Assembly: GCF_900119165.1 (NCBI RefSeq)
Contig: NZ_FPJG01000006.1
Coordinates: forward strand, 6,200,001-6,264,000
Origin: Amycolatopsis australiensis
GTDB lineage: Bacteria > Actinomycetota > Actinomycetes > Mycobacteriales > Pseudonocardiaceae
Length of the DNA: 64,000 nt
Direction: 5' to 3'
The translations under genes were made by a program, and so were the position numbers. Below the pieces are notes generated by a model. The model made no database searches. It was not told the origin of the DNA and worked only from the letters and a program-made list of their open reading frames with translations. Numbering within the stretch: the first letter of the stretch is position 1; every line of letters starts with the position of its first letter. This document shows, in pieces, positions 9,042-18,820 of this stretch.

Positions 9042-9631
9042 TCACGAAAGGGCGTACCGGCTTCGCCGGATCGAAGGCACGCCGATGTCCGGGGCGGATC
9101 GCTCCGCGCCGAATTCGCCGTGGTACCCCCGTGCCCCGGTTCACTTCACCCCAGCCGTGGCGTTCGCCAGTCTGCCCATGCGGGGTGCCGCGGCGCCATG
9201 GGGGCCACTCCCCCGACTTTTCCGCCCGCCCCCCAGCCGGCACCCGGATTCCCGGCGAACAGGGCAAATCCTGCGGCCATGGCCGGACAACGGCGATGGA
9301 CTGGACCACCGATGCGGCCGGGGTCACGGCCACGGCGCGGGACCCGGCGGCGCCGGATCCGTGTCAACCTCCGAACGGAGGATCCGGCAGGCCGCCACGC
9401 CCGGCGTCCCGGCCGGGAAACCTGGGGGAACCGGCCCCATGCCCTTCTCGGAACACCGTTCGGTTTTCGCCGCGGGCGAATTCCAGCATTCGGTCCGGCT
9501 TGGCGCCGGCCCCGCCGTCGGGTATATCCGACAAGGGCCATCACGGAGCGGCCGGAGAGCTGGGGGATCAATTCGATGCGCGAATGCGATTATTCCGATG
9601 ATCATGCGTTTTTCCCGGGTGGCCGCCGGGC
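9042..9631. other. Long non-coding divergent intergenic region
   Basis: About 590 bp with no convincing gene: reading frames here lack ribosome sites, domain signatures and normal codon bias. It separates the leftward biosynthetic operon from the rightward regulator. An inverted repeat, GTCGG (9517-9521) and CCGAC (9528-9532) around GTATAT, is the most AT-rich spot and could mark promoter or operator DNA for the regulator, about 100 bp before its start. Confidence 0.5.
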
Positions 9632-12463
9632 ATGCTGATCCGCTCGCCGGAGCTGGTCGGCCGGGCCGGGGAGCTGCGGGAGCTGAGCCGGGCCTTCGAC
9701 GACGCGCTGGCCGGGCGCGGCCGGGCGGTCTTCCTCGCCGGGGAGAGCGGGATCGGCAAGTCGCGGCTCGCGCGCGAGGCGGCGGCCCGCGCGGCCGGCC
9801 GCGGCGCCCGCGTGCTGCGCGGGCAGGGCAGCACGGTCGGCCCGGTGGTGCCGTTCCGGCCGCTGGCCGAGGCCCTGCTGTCGCTGACGCGGGACGCCGA
9901 ACCGGTCGACGTCGGCGAGCTCGGCCCGTACCTGCCCGCGCTGGGCGTGCTGGTGCCGGACTGGCGCTGCGCCGCGGCGGACGAGCCCGCGCCGCCGCTG
10001 CTGGTCGTCGCCGAAGCGGTGCTGCGGCTGCTGGCCGTCGTGGGCCGGGCCGGCGGGTGCGTGCTCGTCCTCGACGACCTGCACGACGCCGACGCGGAGA
10101 CGCTGTTCGTGCTGGAGTACCTGCTCGGCAACCTGGAGTCCGCCCGCGTGCTGCTGATCGGCACGATCCGCGACGACGCCTCCGCCGCCCGCGACATCGC
10201 CCGCTCCGCCGCCCGGCGCGGTGCCTGCACCCTGCGCACCCTGCCCCGGCTGGGCGGCGAGGCCGTGCACGAGCTCGTCGCGGCGTGCCTGGGCACCGAC
10301 CGCGCCCGCGTGCCCGCCGAGACGGCGGCCCACCTGGGCCGGCTCAGCGCCGGGATCCCGTTCCTGCTCGAAGAGCTGCTGCACGAGCTGGTCCACGACC
10401 GGGTGCTGACCGAGCGGCCGGCGGGCTGGCGCCTGGCGGACACGCCGACCGGGGCCGTGCCCGCCGCGCTGGCCGGCAGCATCGCCACGCGCACCGCCCG
10501 GCTCGGGCCCGAGGGGGCCGCGCTGCTGGCCGTCGCGGCGGTGCTCGGTCCCCGGTTCTCCGCGCCGGTGGTGCAGCGGGCCGCCGGCGCCGACGACCGG
10601 ACCATGGCGGCGTTCCTCGACGCCGCGGCCGACGCGCGGCTCGTCGAGCCGGACCCGGCGGCCGTCGGGTGGTACACGTTCGGGCACCCGCTGACGGCCG
10701 AAGCGGTGCTGACGCAGCTGGGCCCGACGCGGCGGGCGGAGCTGGCCCGGCTGGCCGCCGACGCCGTCGAGCTGCTGCATCCGGGGCTGCCCGGCGACTG
10801 GTGCGCCCTGGCCGCGGAGCTGCGGCAGCTCGCGGGCGACCGGGCCGCGGCCGGACGGCTGTTCGCCGACGCCGGGCGGCGGGCGCTCGAGACGGCGGCG
10901 GCCGGTGCCGCGGTCAGCCTGCTCACCCGCGCCGACGCGGTGCTGACCGAAAGCCCGGACCTGCCCCTGCGCGGCGCCGTCCTGGAGTCGCTGGTGCACG
11001 CCCTCGGCGAGACCGGGCAGGCCGATCGCGCCTTCGCGCTGGCCGCCCGGTTCTCCGAGGTCGGGCTGTTCGACCGGGCGGCGGTGCTGCACGCCCGGCT
11101 GGCCTGGGCCGCGCTGCTTGCCGGGCGGACCGCGGACGGCCTCGCCCAGGTCACCGCGGCCCGCACCCGCCGCGGGCCGGACCGGCAGCGCGCGGCGATC
11201 GACGCCGTGCACGCGCTTCTGCTGCTGGAACTGCCCGGGCGCGCGGCCGAGGCCGGGCAGCTGGCCACCGCCGCGCTCGCGCAGGCCGAGCGGCACGACG
11301 ACCCCGTGGCCACCTGCCAGGCGTTGCTCGCGCTCGGCGTCCTCACGCGCGAGCGGGACCCGGACGCCGCGCGCGGCCACCTCGACCGGGCCCGGCGGCT
11401 CACGGAGTCCCGGCGGATGCCGTTGTGGCGCACGCACGTGCTGCTCCGGCTGGGTGAGCACGTCGCGCTGACGGACGGGGACACCGGCGGGCTGGTGCTG
11501 GCCCGGCAGCACGCCGAGCGCGGCGGCTCGGTGGCCGCGGCCCGCGCGGCCGACGTCGCGATCACGCTGTACGGGCCGGTACTGGGCGGGGATTTCGGCG
11601 CCGCCGAGCACCGGCTTTCCACGCTGGCCCACGGCGACGTCGTGCGGGCCGTGTGCGCCGCGCACCGCGCGGACCGCCCGCGCATGGCGGAGGCGATCGC
11701 CGCGGTCCGCGCCGCCGGCGGTGACCACCACCCGGACCTCGCCCTGTGCCTGGGGCTGGCGCAGGCGTTCTGCGCGTTGCTGGAGGAGGACCGCGACCGG
11801 GCCCGGCGCGACCTGAAGCTCGCCCGCGCGCACGAGCCCGGCGGCTCGCCGCTGTCCGGGCAGCACGGGCTGGCGCTGCTGCTGGACGTTCTCGCCGGCG
11901 ACGCCGAACCGGACGCCGCGGCGGCACCGGCGGCCCGGCTGCGCTGGAACCGGCAGTTCACCGCGCTGGCGCAGGCGGTCTGGCACGGGCGGCAAGGCGA
12001 CACGGCCGCCGCGGAGGCCGCGGCGAAGGAGGCCCGCGAAGCGGCGTACCCGTACCGGATGGCCGCGCACCTCGGTGCCCGGCTGGTCGCCGAAGCCGCA
12101 CTCGCCGACGGCTGGGGCGACCCGGTCCCGTGGCTGCGTGCGGCGGAGGAGTACTTCCACGACGCGGCGATCCCGGCCGTCGCGGCGGCCTGCCGCACGC
12201 TGCTGCGCCGGGCGGGCGAGCCGGTCCGGCAGCGGCGGCCGGGCCTGCACCACCTGCCGCGCGAACTGCGCGAGGCGGGGGTCACGGTCCGCGAGTACGA
12301 CGTCTTCCGGCTGCTGGCCCACCGGCTCGGCAACACCGACATCGCCCGCCGCCTGCTGATCTCGCCGAAGACGGTGGAAAAGCACGTGTCGAGCTTGATG
12401 ACGAAGACGAAACTGCCGGACCGCGTGACGCTGTTCGACTACGCGGCGACGCTCAGCTCCTGA
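9632..12463 (+). CDS. LuxR-family LAL transcriptional regulator
   Basis: A 943-residue large ATP-binding LuxR regulator. The N-terminal STAND/AAA module carries Walker A GESGIGKS (37-44) and Walker B VLVLDDLHD (about 143-151). A long alanine/arginine-rich helical middle follows. The C-terminal LuxR HTH covers about 885-943, with TDIARRLLISPKTVEKHVSSL as its recognition region. Proteins of this class are usually pathway-specific activators of actinomycete natural-product operons. ATG 9632 starts right at the conserved first strand; no strong ribosome site is visible. Divergence from the aminoketone operon makes that operon the obvious target, though this is inference. Confidence 0.9.
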   Translation: MLIRSPELVGRAGELRELSRAFDDALAGRGRAVFLAGESGIGKSRLAREAAARAAGRGARVLRGQGSTVGPVVPFRPLAEALLSLTRDAEPVDVGELGPYLPALGVLVPDWRCAAADEPAPPLLVVAEAVLRLLAVVGRAGGCVLVLDDLHDADAETLFVLEYLLGNLESARVLLIGTIRDDASAARDIARSAARRGACTLRTLPRLGGEAVHELVAACLGTDRARVPAETAAHLGRLSAGIPFLLEELLHELVHDRVLTERPAGWRLADTPTGAVPAALAGSIATRTARLGPEGAALLAVAAVLGPRFSAPVVQRAAGADDRTMAAFLDAAADARLVEPDPAAVGWYTFGHPLTAEAVLTQLGPTRRAELARLAADAVELLHPGLPGDWCALAAELRQLAGDRAAAGRLFADAGRRALETAAAGAAVSLLTRADAVLTESPDLPLRGAVLESLVHALGETGQADRAFALAARFSEVGLFDRAAVLHARLAWAALLAGRTADGLAQVTAARTRRGPDRQRAAIDAVHALLLLELPGRAAEAGQLATAALAQAERHDDPVATCQALLALGVLTRERDPDAARGHLDRARRLTESRRMPLWRTHVLLRLGEHVALTDGDTGGLVLARQHAERGGSVAAARAADVAITLYGPVLGGDFGAAEHRLSTLAHGDVVRAVCAAHRADRPRMAEAIAAVRAAGGDHHPDLALCLGLAQAFCALLEEDRDRARRDLKLARAHEPGGSPLSGQHGLALLLDVLAGDAEPDAAAAPAARLRWNRQFTALAQAVWHGRQGDTAAAEAAAKEAREAAYPYRMAAHLGARLVAEAALADGWGDPVPWLRAAEEYFHDAAIPAVAAACRTLLRRAGEPVRQRRPGLHHLPRELREAGVTVREYDVFRLLAHRLGNTDIARRLLISPKTVEKHVSSLMTKTKLPDRVTLFDYAATLSS

Positions 12464-12484
12464 CCGGTGTCCACAAAGGACGTC

Positions 12485-12973
12485 CTACTCCGCCGGCACC
12501 CCGAACGCCGCCTGCCCCGCGGCACGCCGGTACGGCTCCACCGTCGCGCGTTGCTCGGCCGCGCGGGCGAGCAGGCGGTCGAAGTCGATGTCCGGGAGCC
12601 GGGTACGCAGGCCGGCGAGGTCGGCGAGGGTCGTCCACAGCGTCCGCTTGCCGTCGATGCCCATGGCGAGTGCTTCGAGCTCCCAGAACCGGCTCAGCGG
12701 GGAGTACCCGCGAAGGCGGCCGTTGAGTTTCAGCCGCCCGGCGCGTTCGGCGGCCACCGCGGCGGCGACCTTGAGCGGGTTGGGCCGCACCCGCAGCCGG
12801 CCCATGATCCGTTCGTAGGACCGGACGTCCTCGGCGATGGCGTCGGCGAGACCGGCCAGCACGGTGCCGAGCTCCGTACCGCGGTTGTGGTCCCGCGCGC
12901 GGCGGGCCAGCTCGCGCCACGTGACGCCGAGGGCCAGCTGGTCCCGTAGGTAGATGGCGAGATATTCGTCCAT
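12485..12973 (-). CDS. Conserved hypothetical helical protein
   Basis: A 162-residue soluble protein with good codon bias and no signal peptide or membrane segment. It looks all-helical (MDEYLAIYLRDQLALG opening, then long amphipathic stretches such as VAAAVAAERAGRLKLNG) and resembles small actinobacterial proteins with a four-helix-bundle look. I do not recognise a characterised family. It converges on the LAL regulator with only 21 bp between stops, a gap that contains the palindrome GTCCACAAAGGAC (12469-12481). It diverges from the small secreted protein before the cytochrome b gene. Confidence 0.7.
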   Translation of the reverse strand: MDEYLAIYLRDQLALGVTWRELARRARDHNRGTELGTVLAGLADAIAEDVRSYERIMGRLRVRPNPLKVAAAVAAERAGRLKLNGRLRGYSPLSRFWELEALAMGIDGKRTLWTTLADLAGLRTRLPDIDFDRLLARAAEQRATVEPYRRAAGQAAFGVPAE

Positions 12974-13071
12974 GGAAGGCAGCTACCCGTTCCGGCGCCC
13001 GCCAACCCGATCCGTGTGGTCTCCCCTCGCGGGGGTACCCGGACGGTCCTGCCCCGAGGATGGAGGACCCG

Positions 13072-13257
13072 ATGGCGCCGGAACCACTGCGCAGGCTGCT
13101 GGCACTGGCCGTGGGCTGCGTCGCGCTCGCGGGCGTGACGTGCCTGGCCGCCGCTGATCGGCACGCGCCGGTGTCGGCCGGGAGGGCGCACGGCATCGCG
13201 ATCGAAGGCCACCTGGCGACCACGGCGGACGTCCGCTCCGACGTCCGGCACGGCTGA
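13072..13257 (+). CDS. Small secreted or anchored protein, unknown
   Basis: A 61-residue protein starting at ATG 13072, chosen because GGAGG lies 5 nt upstream; an in-frame ATG at 13060 has no ribosome site. Residues 9-32 form a hydrophobic segment ([20 protein letters not shown]) that would act as a signal peptide or anchor, leaving a short polar tail. No family is recognised. It lies 88 bp before the cytochrome b gene on the same strand and could be a small accessory of that membrane protein, or an independent exported peptide. Confidence 0.5.
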   Translation: MAPEPLRRLLALAVGCVALAGVTCLAAADRHAPVSAGRAHGIAIEGHLATTADVRSDVRHG

Positions 13258-13345
13258 CGCACGGAAACTTCCCGGCGGTCCGGAGGTTCTCCGCACCTCG
13301 GACGGGTACGCGCGCCTCGACGCCCGCCGAGCCCGCGGAGGAACC

Positions 13346-14971
13346 ATGAGTCCCAGCCAGCCGCTTTCCCCGACCCGCGGGCCCGGCCGTGCCGCCCGCG
13401 CGGCCGCCACAGCCGCCGGAAACGCCGACCGGCGGCTGCACGCCGCCGCCGGCCTGCGCCGCCAGCTCACCAAGGTCTTCCCGACGCACTGGTCGTTCCT
13501 GCTCGGCGAAGTCGCGCTCTACAGCTTCCTCGTGCTGCTGCTCAGCGGCGTCTACCTGACCCTGTTCTTCGACCCGTCGATGCAGGAGGTGACCTACCAC
13601 GGCGCCTACGCCGACCTCCGCGGCGTCCCGATGTCCCGGGCTTTCGCCACCACCCTCGACCTGTCGTTCGAGGTGCGCGGCGGCCTCTTCGTGCGGCAGC
13701 TGCACCACTGGGCGGCGCTGATCTTCGTCGGCGCGATGATGGTGCACATGCTCCGGATCTTCTTCACCGGAGCGTTCCGCCGTCCCCGCGAAGCCAACTG
13801 GGTGATCGGCGCGCTGCTGCTGATCCTCGGCATGTTCGAGGGGTTCTTCGGCTACTCGCTGCCCGACGACCTGCTCTCCGGCACCGGCATCCGCGCCACG
13901 CTGTCCGGGATCGTGCTGTCGCTGCCGGTGATCGGCACCTGGCTGCACTGGGCCCTCTTCGGCGGTGAGTTCCCCGGCGACGTCATCATCCCCCGGCTCT
14001 ACGCCATCCACATCCTGCTGCTGCCGGGGATCATGCTCGCGCTCGTCGGCGTGCACCTCGCGCTGGTCTGGTACCAGAAGCACACCCAGTTCCCCGGTGT
14101 GCGGCGGAAGGAGACCAACGTCGTCGGCGTCCGGATCCTGCCGGTGTTCGCCCTCAAGGGCGGCGCCTTCTTCGCCGTCGTCACCGCCGTCCTCGCCCTG
14201 ATGTCCGGGCTGTTCCAGATCAACCCGGTCTGGAAGTTCGGGCCCTACGACCCGTCGAAGGTCTCCGCCGGTTCCCAGCCCGACTGGTACATGGGGTTCG
14301 CCGACGGGCTGCTGCGCGTCTACCCGCCGTGGGAGCTGTTCCCCGGCAACCACACCATCCCGCAGCCGTTCTTCGCCGGTGTCCTGGGCATGACCGTGCT
14401 GTTCACCGCCCTGATCGGCTACCCGTGGATCGAACGGCGCCTCTCCGGCGACACCGCGCACCACAACCTCGTCCAGCGTCCCCGTGACGTCCCGGTCCGC
14501 ACCGGCATCGGCATGATGGCACTGGCCCTCTACGGCGTCCTGACGCTTTCGTCGTTCAACGACATCATCGCCCTGCAGTTCGACGTCTCCCTCAACGCGA
14601 CGACCTGGGCCGGGCGCATCGGTCTGCTGCTCGCCCCGCCGGTCGCGTACCTGGTCACCTACCGCGTGTGCCTCGCGCTGCAGCGCGCCGACCGCGAAGT
14701 CCTGGAGCACGGCATGGAAACCGGCATCATCACGCGCGCGCCGTCCGGCTCGTACGCCGAGATCCACCAGCCGCTCGACGGCCAGGCGCTCACCTACCAG
14801 GGCGCGTCCGTCCCGAAGAAGCCGAACAAGCTCGGCGCGGCGGGGCACCCGGTACCGGGCAGCCTGCTGCGGCCCGATCCCCCGGAGGAGACCGCCGCCC
14901 TGGAGGCGGCCGCCCGTCGCGGCGAGCTGCGCCACGGCCTGGGCGGCGACCCGGGCGGGGAGGGGCGGTGA
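13346..14971 (+). CDS. qcrB: bc1-complex cytochrome b subunit, stand-alone paralogue
   Basis: A 541-residue actinobacterial QcrB-type cytochrome b with about eight transmembrane helices. Haem-ligand histidines are visible in the second helix ([21 protein letters not shown]) and in the fourth (LYAIHILLL...[13 protein letters not shown]). A QPDWYMG quinol-site segment and a C-terminal cytosolic extension also match the family. It would move electrons from menaquinol toward cytochrome c. The usual qcrC and qcrA partners are not adjacent, so this is a second, orphan copy rather than the canonical operon. Its stop overlaps the next GTG by 4 nt. Whether it assembles with the housekeeping complex or a dedicated acceptor is unknown. 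Confidence 0.92.
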   Translation: MSPSQPLSPTRGPGRAARAAATAAGNADRRLHAAAGLRRQLTKVFPTHWSFLLGEVALYSFLVLLLSGVYLTLFFDPSMQEVTYHGAYADLRGVPMSRAFATTLDLSFEVRGGLFVRQLHHWAALIFVGAMMVHMLRIFFTGAFRRPREANWVIGALLLILGMFEGFFGYSLPDDLLSGTGIRATLSGIVLSLPVIGTWLHWALFGGEFPGDVIIPRLYAIHILLLPGIMLALVGVHLALVWYQKHTQFPGVRRKETNVVGVRILPVFALKGGAFFAVVTAVLALMSGLFQINPVWKFGPYDPSKVSAGSQPDWYMGFADGLLRVYPPWELFPGNHTIPQPFFAGVLGMTVLFTALIGYPWIERRLSGDTAHHNLVQRPRDVPVRTGIGMMALALYGVLTLSSFNDIIALQFDVSLNATTWAGRIGLLLAPPVAYLVTYRVCLALQRADREVLEHGMETGIITRAPSGSYAEIHQPLDGQALTYQGASVPKKPNKLGAAGHPVPGSLLRPDPPEETAALEAAARRGELRHGLGGDPGGEGR

Positions 14972-15474
14972 CGACCCCGCCCGGGCCCGGCGGCACGGCG
15001 ATGCCGTCACGCTGGCAGATCGACGTGCTCGTGTACGAGGAAACGTCCTCCTACCCGGTGCTGCTCCTGCAACCCGGCCACCCCGGCGACCACGGCCGGC
15101 TGCACGGGATCCTGCGCCGGGCCGGGCTCGCCGCGCCGACGGCGTGGGAGTGGGAGCGCGGTCTCTGGCCGCTGGCCGCCGGCTGCCGCGTGGAGCTGTC
15201 CGACGGCCCGGCCGCGGTCACGGTGCACGCCGGCGGCTACCGCCTCACGGTCGGCTTCGAGCTGGTCGAAGCACCGCTGCCGTGGCTGACCGCCGCCCGA
15301 CGTCAGCAGCAGGTGCTGTTCGTGCTGCTGCCGCCGGGACCACCGGCGGACGCGCTGATCGCCGACGACGCCAGCCTGATGCACACGGCGGCGGAACGAG
15401 CCGCCTGCCTGGCGGGGACGATCCCGCTGGATCCGGGCTTCCGCCGAAGCCCCGATCGTGGCCGGAGCGGTTGA
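14968..15474 (+). CDS. Hypothetical protein coupled to cytochrome b
   Basis: A 168-residue protein read from GTG 14968, which overlaps the cytochrome b stop (GTGA) and has GGGGAGGGG upstream; ATG 15001 is the alternative. The sequence is soluble, with a beta-rich centre ([26 protein letters not shown]) and no recognised domain. Translational coupling suggests its level is tied to the cytochrome. Function is unknown. Confidence 0.65.
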   Translation: MTTPPGPGGTAMPSRWQIDVLVYEETSSYPVLLLQPGHPGDHGRLHGILRRAGLAAPTAWEWERGLWPLAAGCRVELSDGPAAVTVHAGGYRLTVGFELVEAPLPWLTAARRQQQVLFVLLPPGPPADALIADDASLMHTAAERAACLAGTIPLDPGFRRSPDRGRSG

Positions 15475-15503
15475 CCCGCCGCGGGTGGGGTAGCCAGCCC
15501 GGT

Positions 15504-16097
15504 ATGACGCGACAGCAATCCGCACCCCATCGGGCCTTGGACGCCGTCGAAGAAGCGCGGGCCCTCGACGGTCCCGCGGCTCAGCTCACCCGGCGGCTGC
15601 GCAAGCCGGCTGCGAGCGCCGTCGGCGGATTGCTGCGCGGGCGCTGGCTGGGGCACCCGCTGCACCCGATCGCGGTAACGGTGCCGATCGGCGCGTGGCT
15701 GTGCTCGGCGGCCTTCGACCTCGTGCCGGGACGGCACGAGGAGGCACGACGGCTGGTGGGAGCCGGCCTGCTGGCCGCACCACCGGCGATCGTGCTGGGC
15801 TTGGCGGACTACGCGGACCTGGACGTCCGCCAGCAGCGCGTCGGCCTGGTCCACGCGGCGTGCAACACGGTGGCCATCGCCCTGTTCGGCGCGTCGTACC
15901 AGGCCCGCCGGCGCGGCCGCCACGCCCGCGGCAAGCTGCTGGGCGCCCTCGGCCTGGCGACGGCCGGCGCGGGCGGTGCACTCGGTGGCCACCTGGCGTA
16001 CGCGCAGGGCGCCGGAGTCTTCCGCTGGCAGCCGCTCGACGCCGAGCCCGCCGAGATGGCCGGTCCCGACCCGACGGCACCGCGGAACCCCGCCTGA
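15504..16097 (+). CDS. DUF2231-type membrane protein
   Basis: A 197-residue protein with the DUF2231 pattern: RWLGHPLHPIAVTVPIGAWLCSAAFDL near 50-76, then three or four hydrophobic helices. The paired His-Pro residues of HPLHP are typical and may bind haem or metal. The family is often linked to redox or Rieske proteins but has no settled function. It starts at ATG 15504, 29 bp after the previous stop, and so may be part of the cytochrome b transcript. It converges with the CopC gene across about 230 bp in which I see no gene. Confidence 0.8.
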   Translation: MTRQQSAPHRALDAVEEARALDGPAAQLTRRLRKPAASAVGGLLRGRWLGHPLHPIAVTVPIGAWLCSAAFDLVPGRHEEARRLVGAGLLAAPPAIVLGLADYADLDVRQQRVGLVHAACNTVAIALFGASYQARRRGRHARGKLLGALGLATAGAGGALGGHLAYAQGAGVFRWQPLDAEPAEMAGPDPTAPRNPA

Positions 16098-16329
16098 CCC
16101 GCGACGCACCGTCGCAGTCCGGACGAGCGGTGGCGGTCCGGCCGGTGCCTGGGCCGCCCGAACCGGCCGCCGCGGCGATGGGTCCGGCCGCCCGAGGTAA
16201 CCACGGTGGCTGCCGGAACACTCGGGGCAGGCCACCCAGGCGGCGGACTTCGCGATACGCGCCTCCACTCCGGACTCTCCGACGCCGAGCCCGGATCGGG
16301 ATCAGCTCACCGTCACCCGCCCGTGCCAC

Positions 16330-16860
16330 TCAGCCGCGGGCCAGGCGTCTCGCCACCGCGAACCCCGTGCCCAGCAGGACCGCGCCACCGGTGATCCACG
16401 GCCACAGCGGCATCGCGCCGTCGGCCGCCGGACTCGTCATCGCCGCCGTCACCGGCACCGCCGATCCCGGGCCCGCCACCGTCAACCGGAACGGCACCGT
16501 GCCCGACACCGGGTGCCCGTCGGCCGACGTCACCCGGTAGTGGATCGTGTAATCGCCCGCCGGGCCCAGCGGACGCACCGGTGCCGAGACCTTGGCGTCC
16601 ACAATGGACGCCGGACCGGCCTCCCAGTGCGATGTCCCGTCAGGGCCGAGCACCCCCAGCTCGGTGAACTGGTTCTCCACGGGCTCGTTGAACACGAGCA
16701 CCACTTCGGCCGGCGACGCGGCCACGGCCGCGTCGGCCGCCGGCGAACTGGACACCAGCACGCTGTGCGCGTCCGCCGGGGGCGCGCCGAGCAGAGCCAC
16801 GCACGCCGCGGCCGCCAGCGTGACGACGATCCGGGCGGGGCAGGACAACCGGGAAGCCAT
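16330..16860 (-). CDS. copC: CopC-domain copper-binding protein, membrane anchored
   Basis: A 176-residue exported protein. The signal peptide ends at ADA/H (31/32), leaving His32 as the mature N-terminus, the copper(II) ligand of CopC. The domain continues through VVLVFNEPVE and ends with TSADGHPVSGTVPF, which supplies a second histidine. A C-terminal helix (LWPWITGGAVLLGTGFAVA) anchors it. It binds copper on the outer face of the membrane. ATG 16860 has GAGGAAA upstream. It diverges from the proline-rich/CopD/cupredoxin operon, with which it likely cooperates. One GTCCAC-N3-GGAC palindrome (16597-16609) lies inside the gene. Confidence 0.88.
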   Translation of the reverse strand: MASRLSCPARIVVTLAAAACVALLGAPPADAHSVLVSSSPAADAAVAASPAEVVLVFNEPVENQFTELGVLGPDGTSHWEAGPASIVDAKVSAPVRPLGPAGDYTIHYRVTSADGHPVSGTVPFRLTVAGPGSAVPVTAAMTSPAADGAMPLWPWITGGAVLLGTGFAVARRLARG

Positions 16861-17248
16861 GATTTCCTCGCGGGAGCACTCGGGGAGCAGGAATTCGAGA
16901 ACACTAGCGAGCACATCCCGGACGCCGACGGGTAACCGTGAAACGGCTGCGTTAACCAATTCTCACCGCCACCGTCCGAGAACCGGACAAAACGGTCTGC
17001 TACTCCACCGGTTCGCCACCCGGGCCACCCACTCGGCGTAGCAAACCGGCCGTACGGCGGAGCAACTCACCGCGTCGAGCCGTCTGCCGCCCGGCCGACT
17101 TTACCTGTCCTTCACGTACGGATCACGCCAGGAAACGTGAGTGCTGGTTTTCTGCTCACCGCATCCCGTTCTTTCCCCACCGCTCCGGCATTCCGGCGGA
17201 TTCCCATTCCCGGACGAGCGGATCCCGCGTTCTTTGGAGGACGAAACC
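16861..17248. promoter_or_regulatory. Divergent promoter region, CopC versus copper operon
   Basis: 388 bp without a gene. It is less GC-rich in places (TTAACCAATTCTCACC; TTCACGTACGGATCACG). A short inverted repeat, TCACG (17123-17127) and CGTGA (17136-17140), sits about 110 bp before the operon start and could be a regulator site. No clear copper-repressor (CsoR or CueR) consensus is visible by eye. Confidence 0.4.
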
Positions 17249-17881
17249 GTGCGAGGAGCCGCCCTGCGCCGTGACCACGTCATCGCCGCCGGCCTGGCCG
17301 GTGCTGTCGTGATCGTCGTCGGCTACGCGTCCGGCATCGGCCTGCGCCCCGGCGGTGCCGCCGACGCGGCCACCCCGCCGCCGGTCGCGGACGGCGGGCA
17401 CCCGGCCACCGCCGACACCCCCGGCGCGGCACCCCTTCCCTCGGCGCTGCCCCCGTCGGCCGTCGCGGTGCCGCCGCTGCCCGCGGTACCCGTCGGCGAC
17501 CAGCCGGCCGCGGCGATGCCGTCCGTCCCGGGCGACGTCGCCGCGACCCCGGCTCCGGGCGTTCCGGGGACACCGGGGACACCGGTTACGCCCGATCCGC
17601 CGCCACCCGAGCCGCCGCAACCCCCGACGTCGACGCTCCCGCCACCGCCGCCACCGGGCACCGCGGTTCCCGCCTGCCAACCCGGTGCGGCGCAACAGGT
17701 CCTGGGCACCGTCGGCGGCCTGCCGCTGCTCGGCGCGGTGACCACCGGCCTCGGCGTCACCGGCCCGGACGGGCTCGGCGCGCTCGTCCTCGGCTACTGC
17801 CGCACCGCCGACGCCGGCCTCGAGCCCGCGATGGTGCCCGCCGCCGCCGTCGGGATCCCGGCCGTCCCGAGTGGACGGTGA
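17249..17881 (+). CDS. Proline-rich membrane-anchored extracytoplasmic protein
   Basis: A 210-residue protein from GTG 17249, with GGAGG 8 nt upstream. An N-terminal hydrophobic segment (HVIAAGLAGAVVIVVGYASG, about 11-30) is followed by a long Pro/Ala/Val linker (residues 40-140) and a small C-terminal part with two cysteines (VPACQPG and LGYCRTAD) that could form a disulfide. No catalytic domain is recognised. Its stop overlaps the CopD GTG by 4 nt. A spacer or tether for cell-surface copper or redox proteins is one possibility (inference). Confidence 0.7.
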   Translation: MRGAALRRDHVIAAGLAGAVVIVVGYASGIGLRPGGAADAATPPPVADGGHPATADTPGAAPLPSALPPSAVAVPPLPAVPVGDQPAAAMPSVPGDVAATPAPGVPGTPGTPVTPDPPPPEPPQPPTSTLPPPPPPGTAVPACQPGAAQQVLGTVGGLPLLGAVTTGLGVTGPDGLGALVLGYCRTADAGLEPAMVPAAAVGIPAVPSGR

Positions 17882-18792
17882 GCGTGGACTCCGTCAAGGC
17901 GTGGTACGTGCTCGCCCGTGCCGTCGACTACACGGGCCTCACGCTGTTCGCCGGCGGCCTGCTGTTCGTGGCGGTGCTGTGGCCCGCGGGCGCCGGGCAC
18001 CGCGGGACCCGGACGGTGCTCGGCACGGGCTGGGTCCTCGGCCTGCTCGGCACGGTCGCCGGGCTCGGGCTGCAGGCGGCGTGGGCCGCCCAGCGCCCGC
18101 CCGGGGACTTCCTGGCGCTCGACCTGCTCACCCAGGCGCTCGGCAGCCAGTTCGGCCGCGTCTGGTTCTCCCGGGCACTGCTCTGGCTGCTCGCCGGCGT
18201 CGTGCTGGCGTGGCTGCTGCAGCGCGGCCGCGACGCCGCGAAGGCGGTGGCGTGGCGCGCCGGGGCCGGCGCCGTCGTGCTGGGCCTGCTGCGCACGACC
18301 GGCCTCACCGGCCACGCGGCCGAAAGCACCCGGCCGTGGCTGAGCCAGCTCGCCGACCTCGCCCACCTCGCGGGCGCGTGCGCGTGGATCGGCGGCCTCG
18401 CCGTGCTGCTCTTCGGCGTCCTGGCCCGGCGCGACCCCGGGGAGCTCGCCTCGGTGGTCCCGCGCTATTCGAAGCTGGCGATGGTCTCGGTCACCGTCGT
18501 GGTGGCCGCGGGCGTGGCCCTCGCCTGGCAGACCGTCGGCGGCTTCGGACGGCTGTTCGCCACCGCCTACGGGCAGACCCTGCTGGTCAAGCTGGCCGTG
18601 CTCGCCGTCGTGCTCCTCGCCGCGCAGGCCAGCCGCGCCTGGGTCGGCCGCCGCCTCGACTTCGCGGTGGTCCTGCGCGGGGACGCCCGCACGGTCCGCC
18701 CGTTCGTCCACTCCGTCGCCGCCGAGACCACGCTCGTGATCGTGGTCCTCCTCGCGGCGAGCTTCCTCGTCACGGCCAGTCCCGGCCGCTGA
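17878..18792 (+). CDS. copD: CopD-type copper transport membrane protein
   Basis: A 304-residue integral membrane protein with about eight hydrophobic helices. The CopD-type pattern includes RTTGLTGHAAESTRPWLSQL followed by DLAHLAGACAWIGGLAVLL, the conserved histidine-containing helix pair thought to pass copper. GTG 17878 overlaps the preceding stop, so the two are translationally coupled. CopC and CopD usually act together in copper uptake or delivery to oxidases; here CopC is encoded divergently 1 kb away. Confidence 0.87.
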   Translation: MSVDSVKAWYVLARAVDYTGLTLFAGGLLFVAVLWPAGAGHRGTRTVLGTGWVLGLLGTVAGLGLQAAWAAQRPPGDFLALDLLTQALGSQFGRVWFSRALLWLLAGVVLAWLLQRGRDAAKAVAWRAGAGAVVLGLLRTTGLTGHAAESTRPWLSQLADLAHLAGACAWIGGLAVLLFGVLARRDPGELASVVPRYSKLAMVSVTVVVAAGVALAWQTVGGFGRLFATAYGQTLLVKLAVLAVVLLAAQASRAWVGRRLDFAVVLRGDARTVRPFVHSVAAETTLVIVVLLAASFLVTASPGR

Positions 18793-18820
18793 TCGCGCAC
18801 CCTGCGAAAGGAGTCCTTCA

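Noticed and set aside
9120..9638. Possible genes in the divergent region upstream of the LAL regulator.
   Set aside because: Arg/Pro-rich translations without domains, starts or codon bias on either strand.
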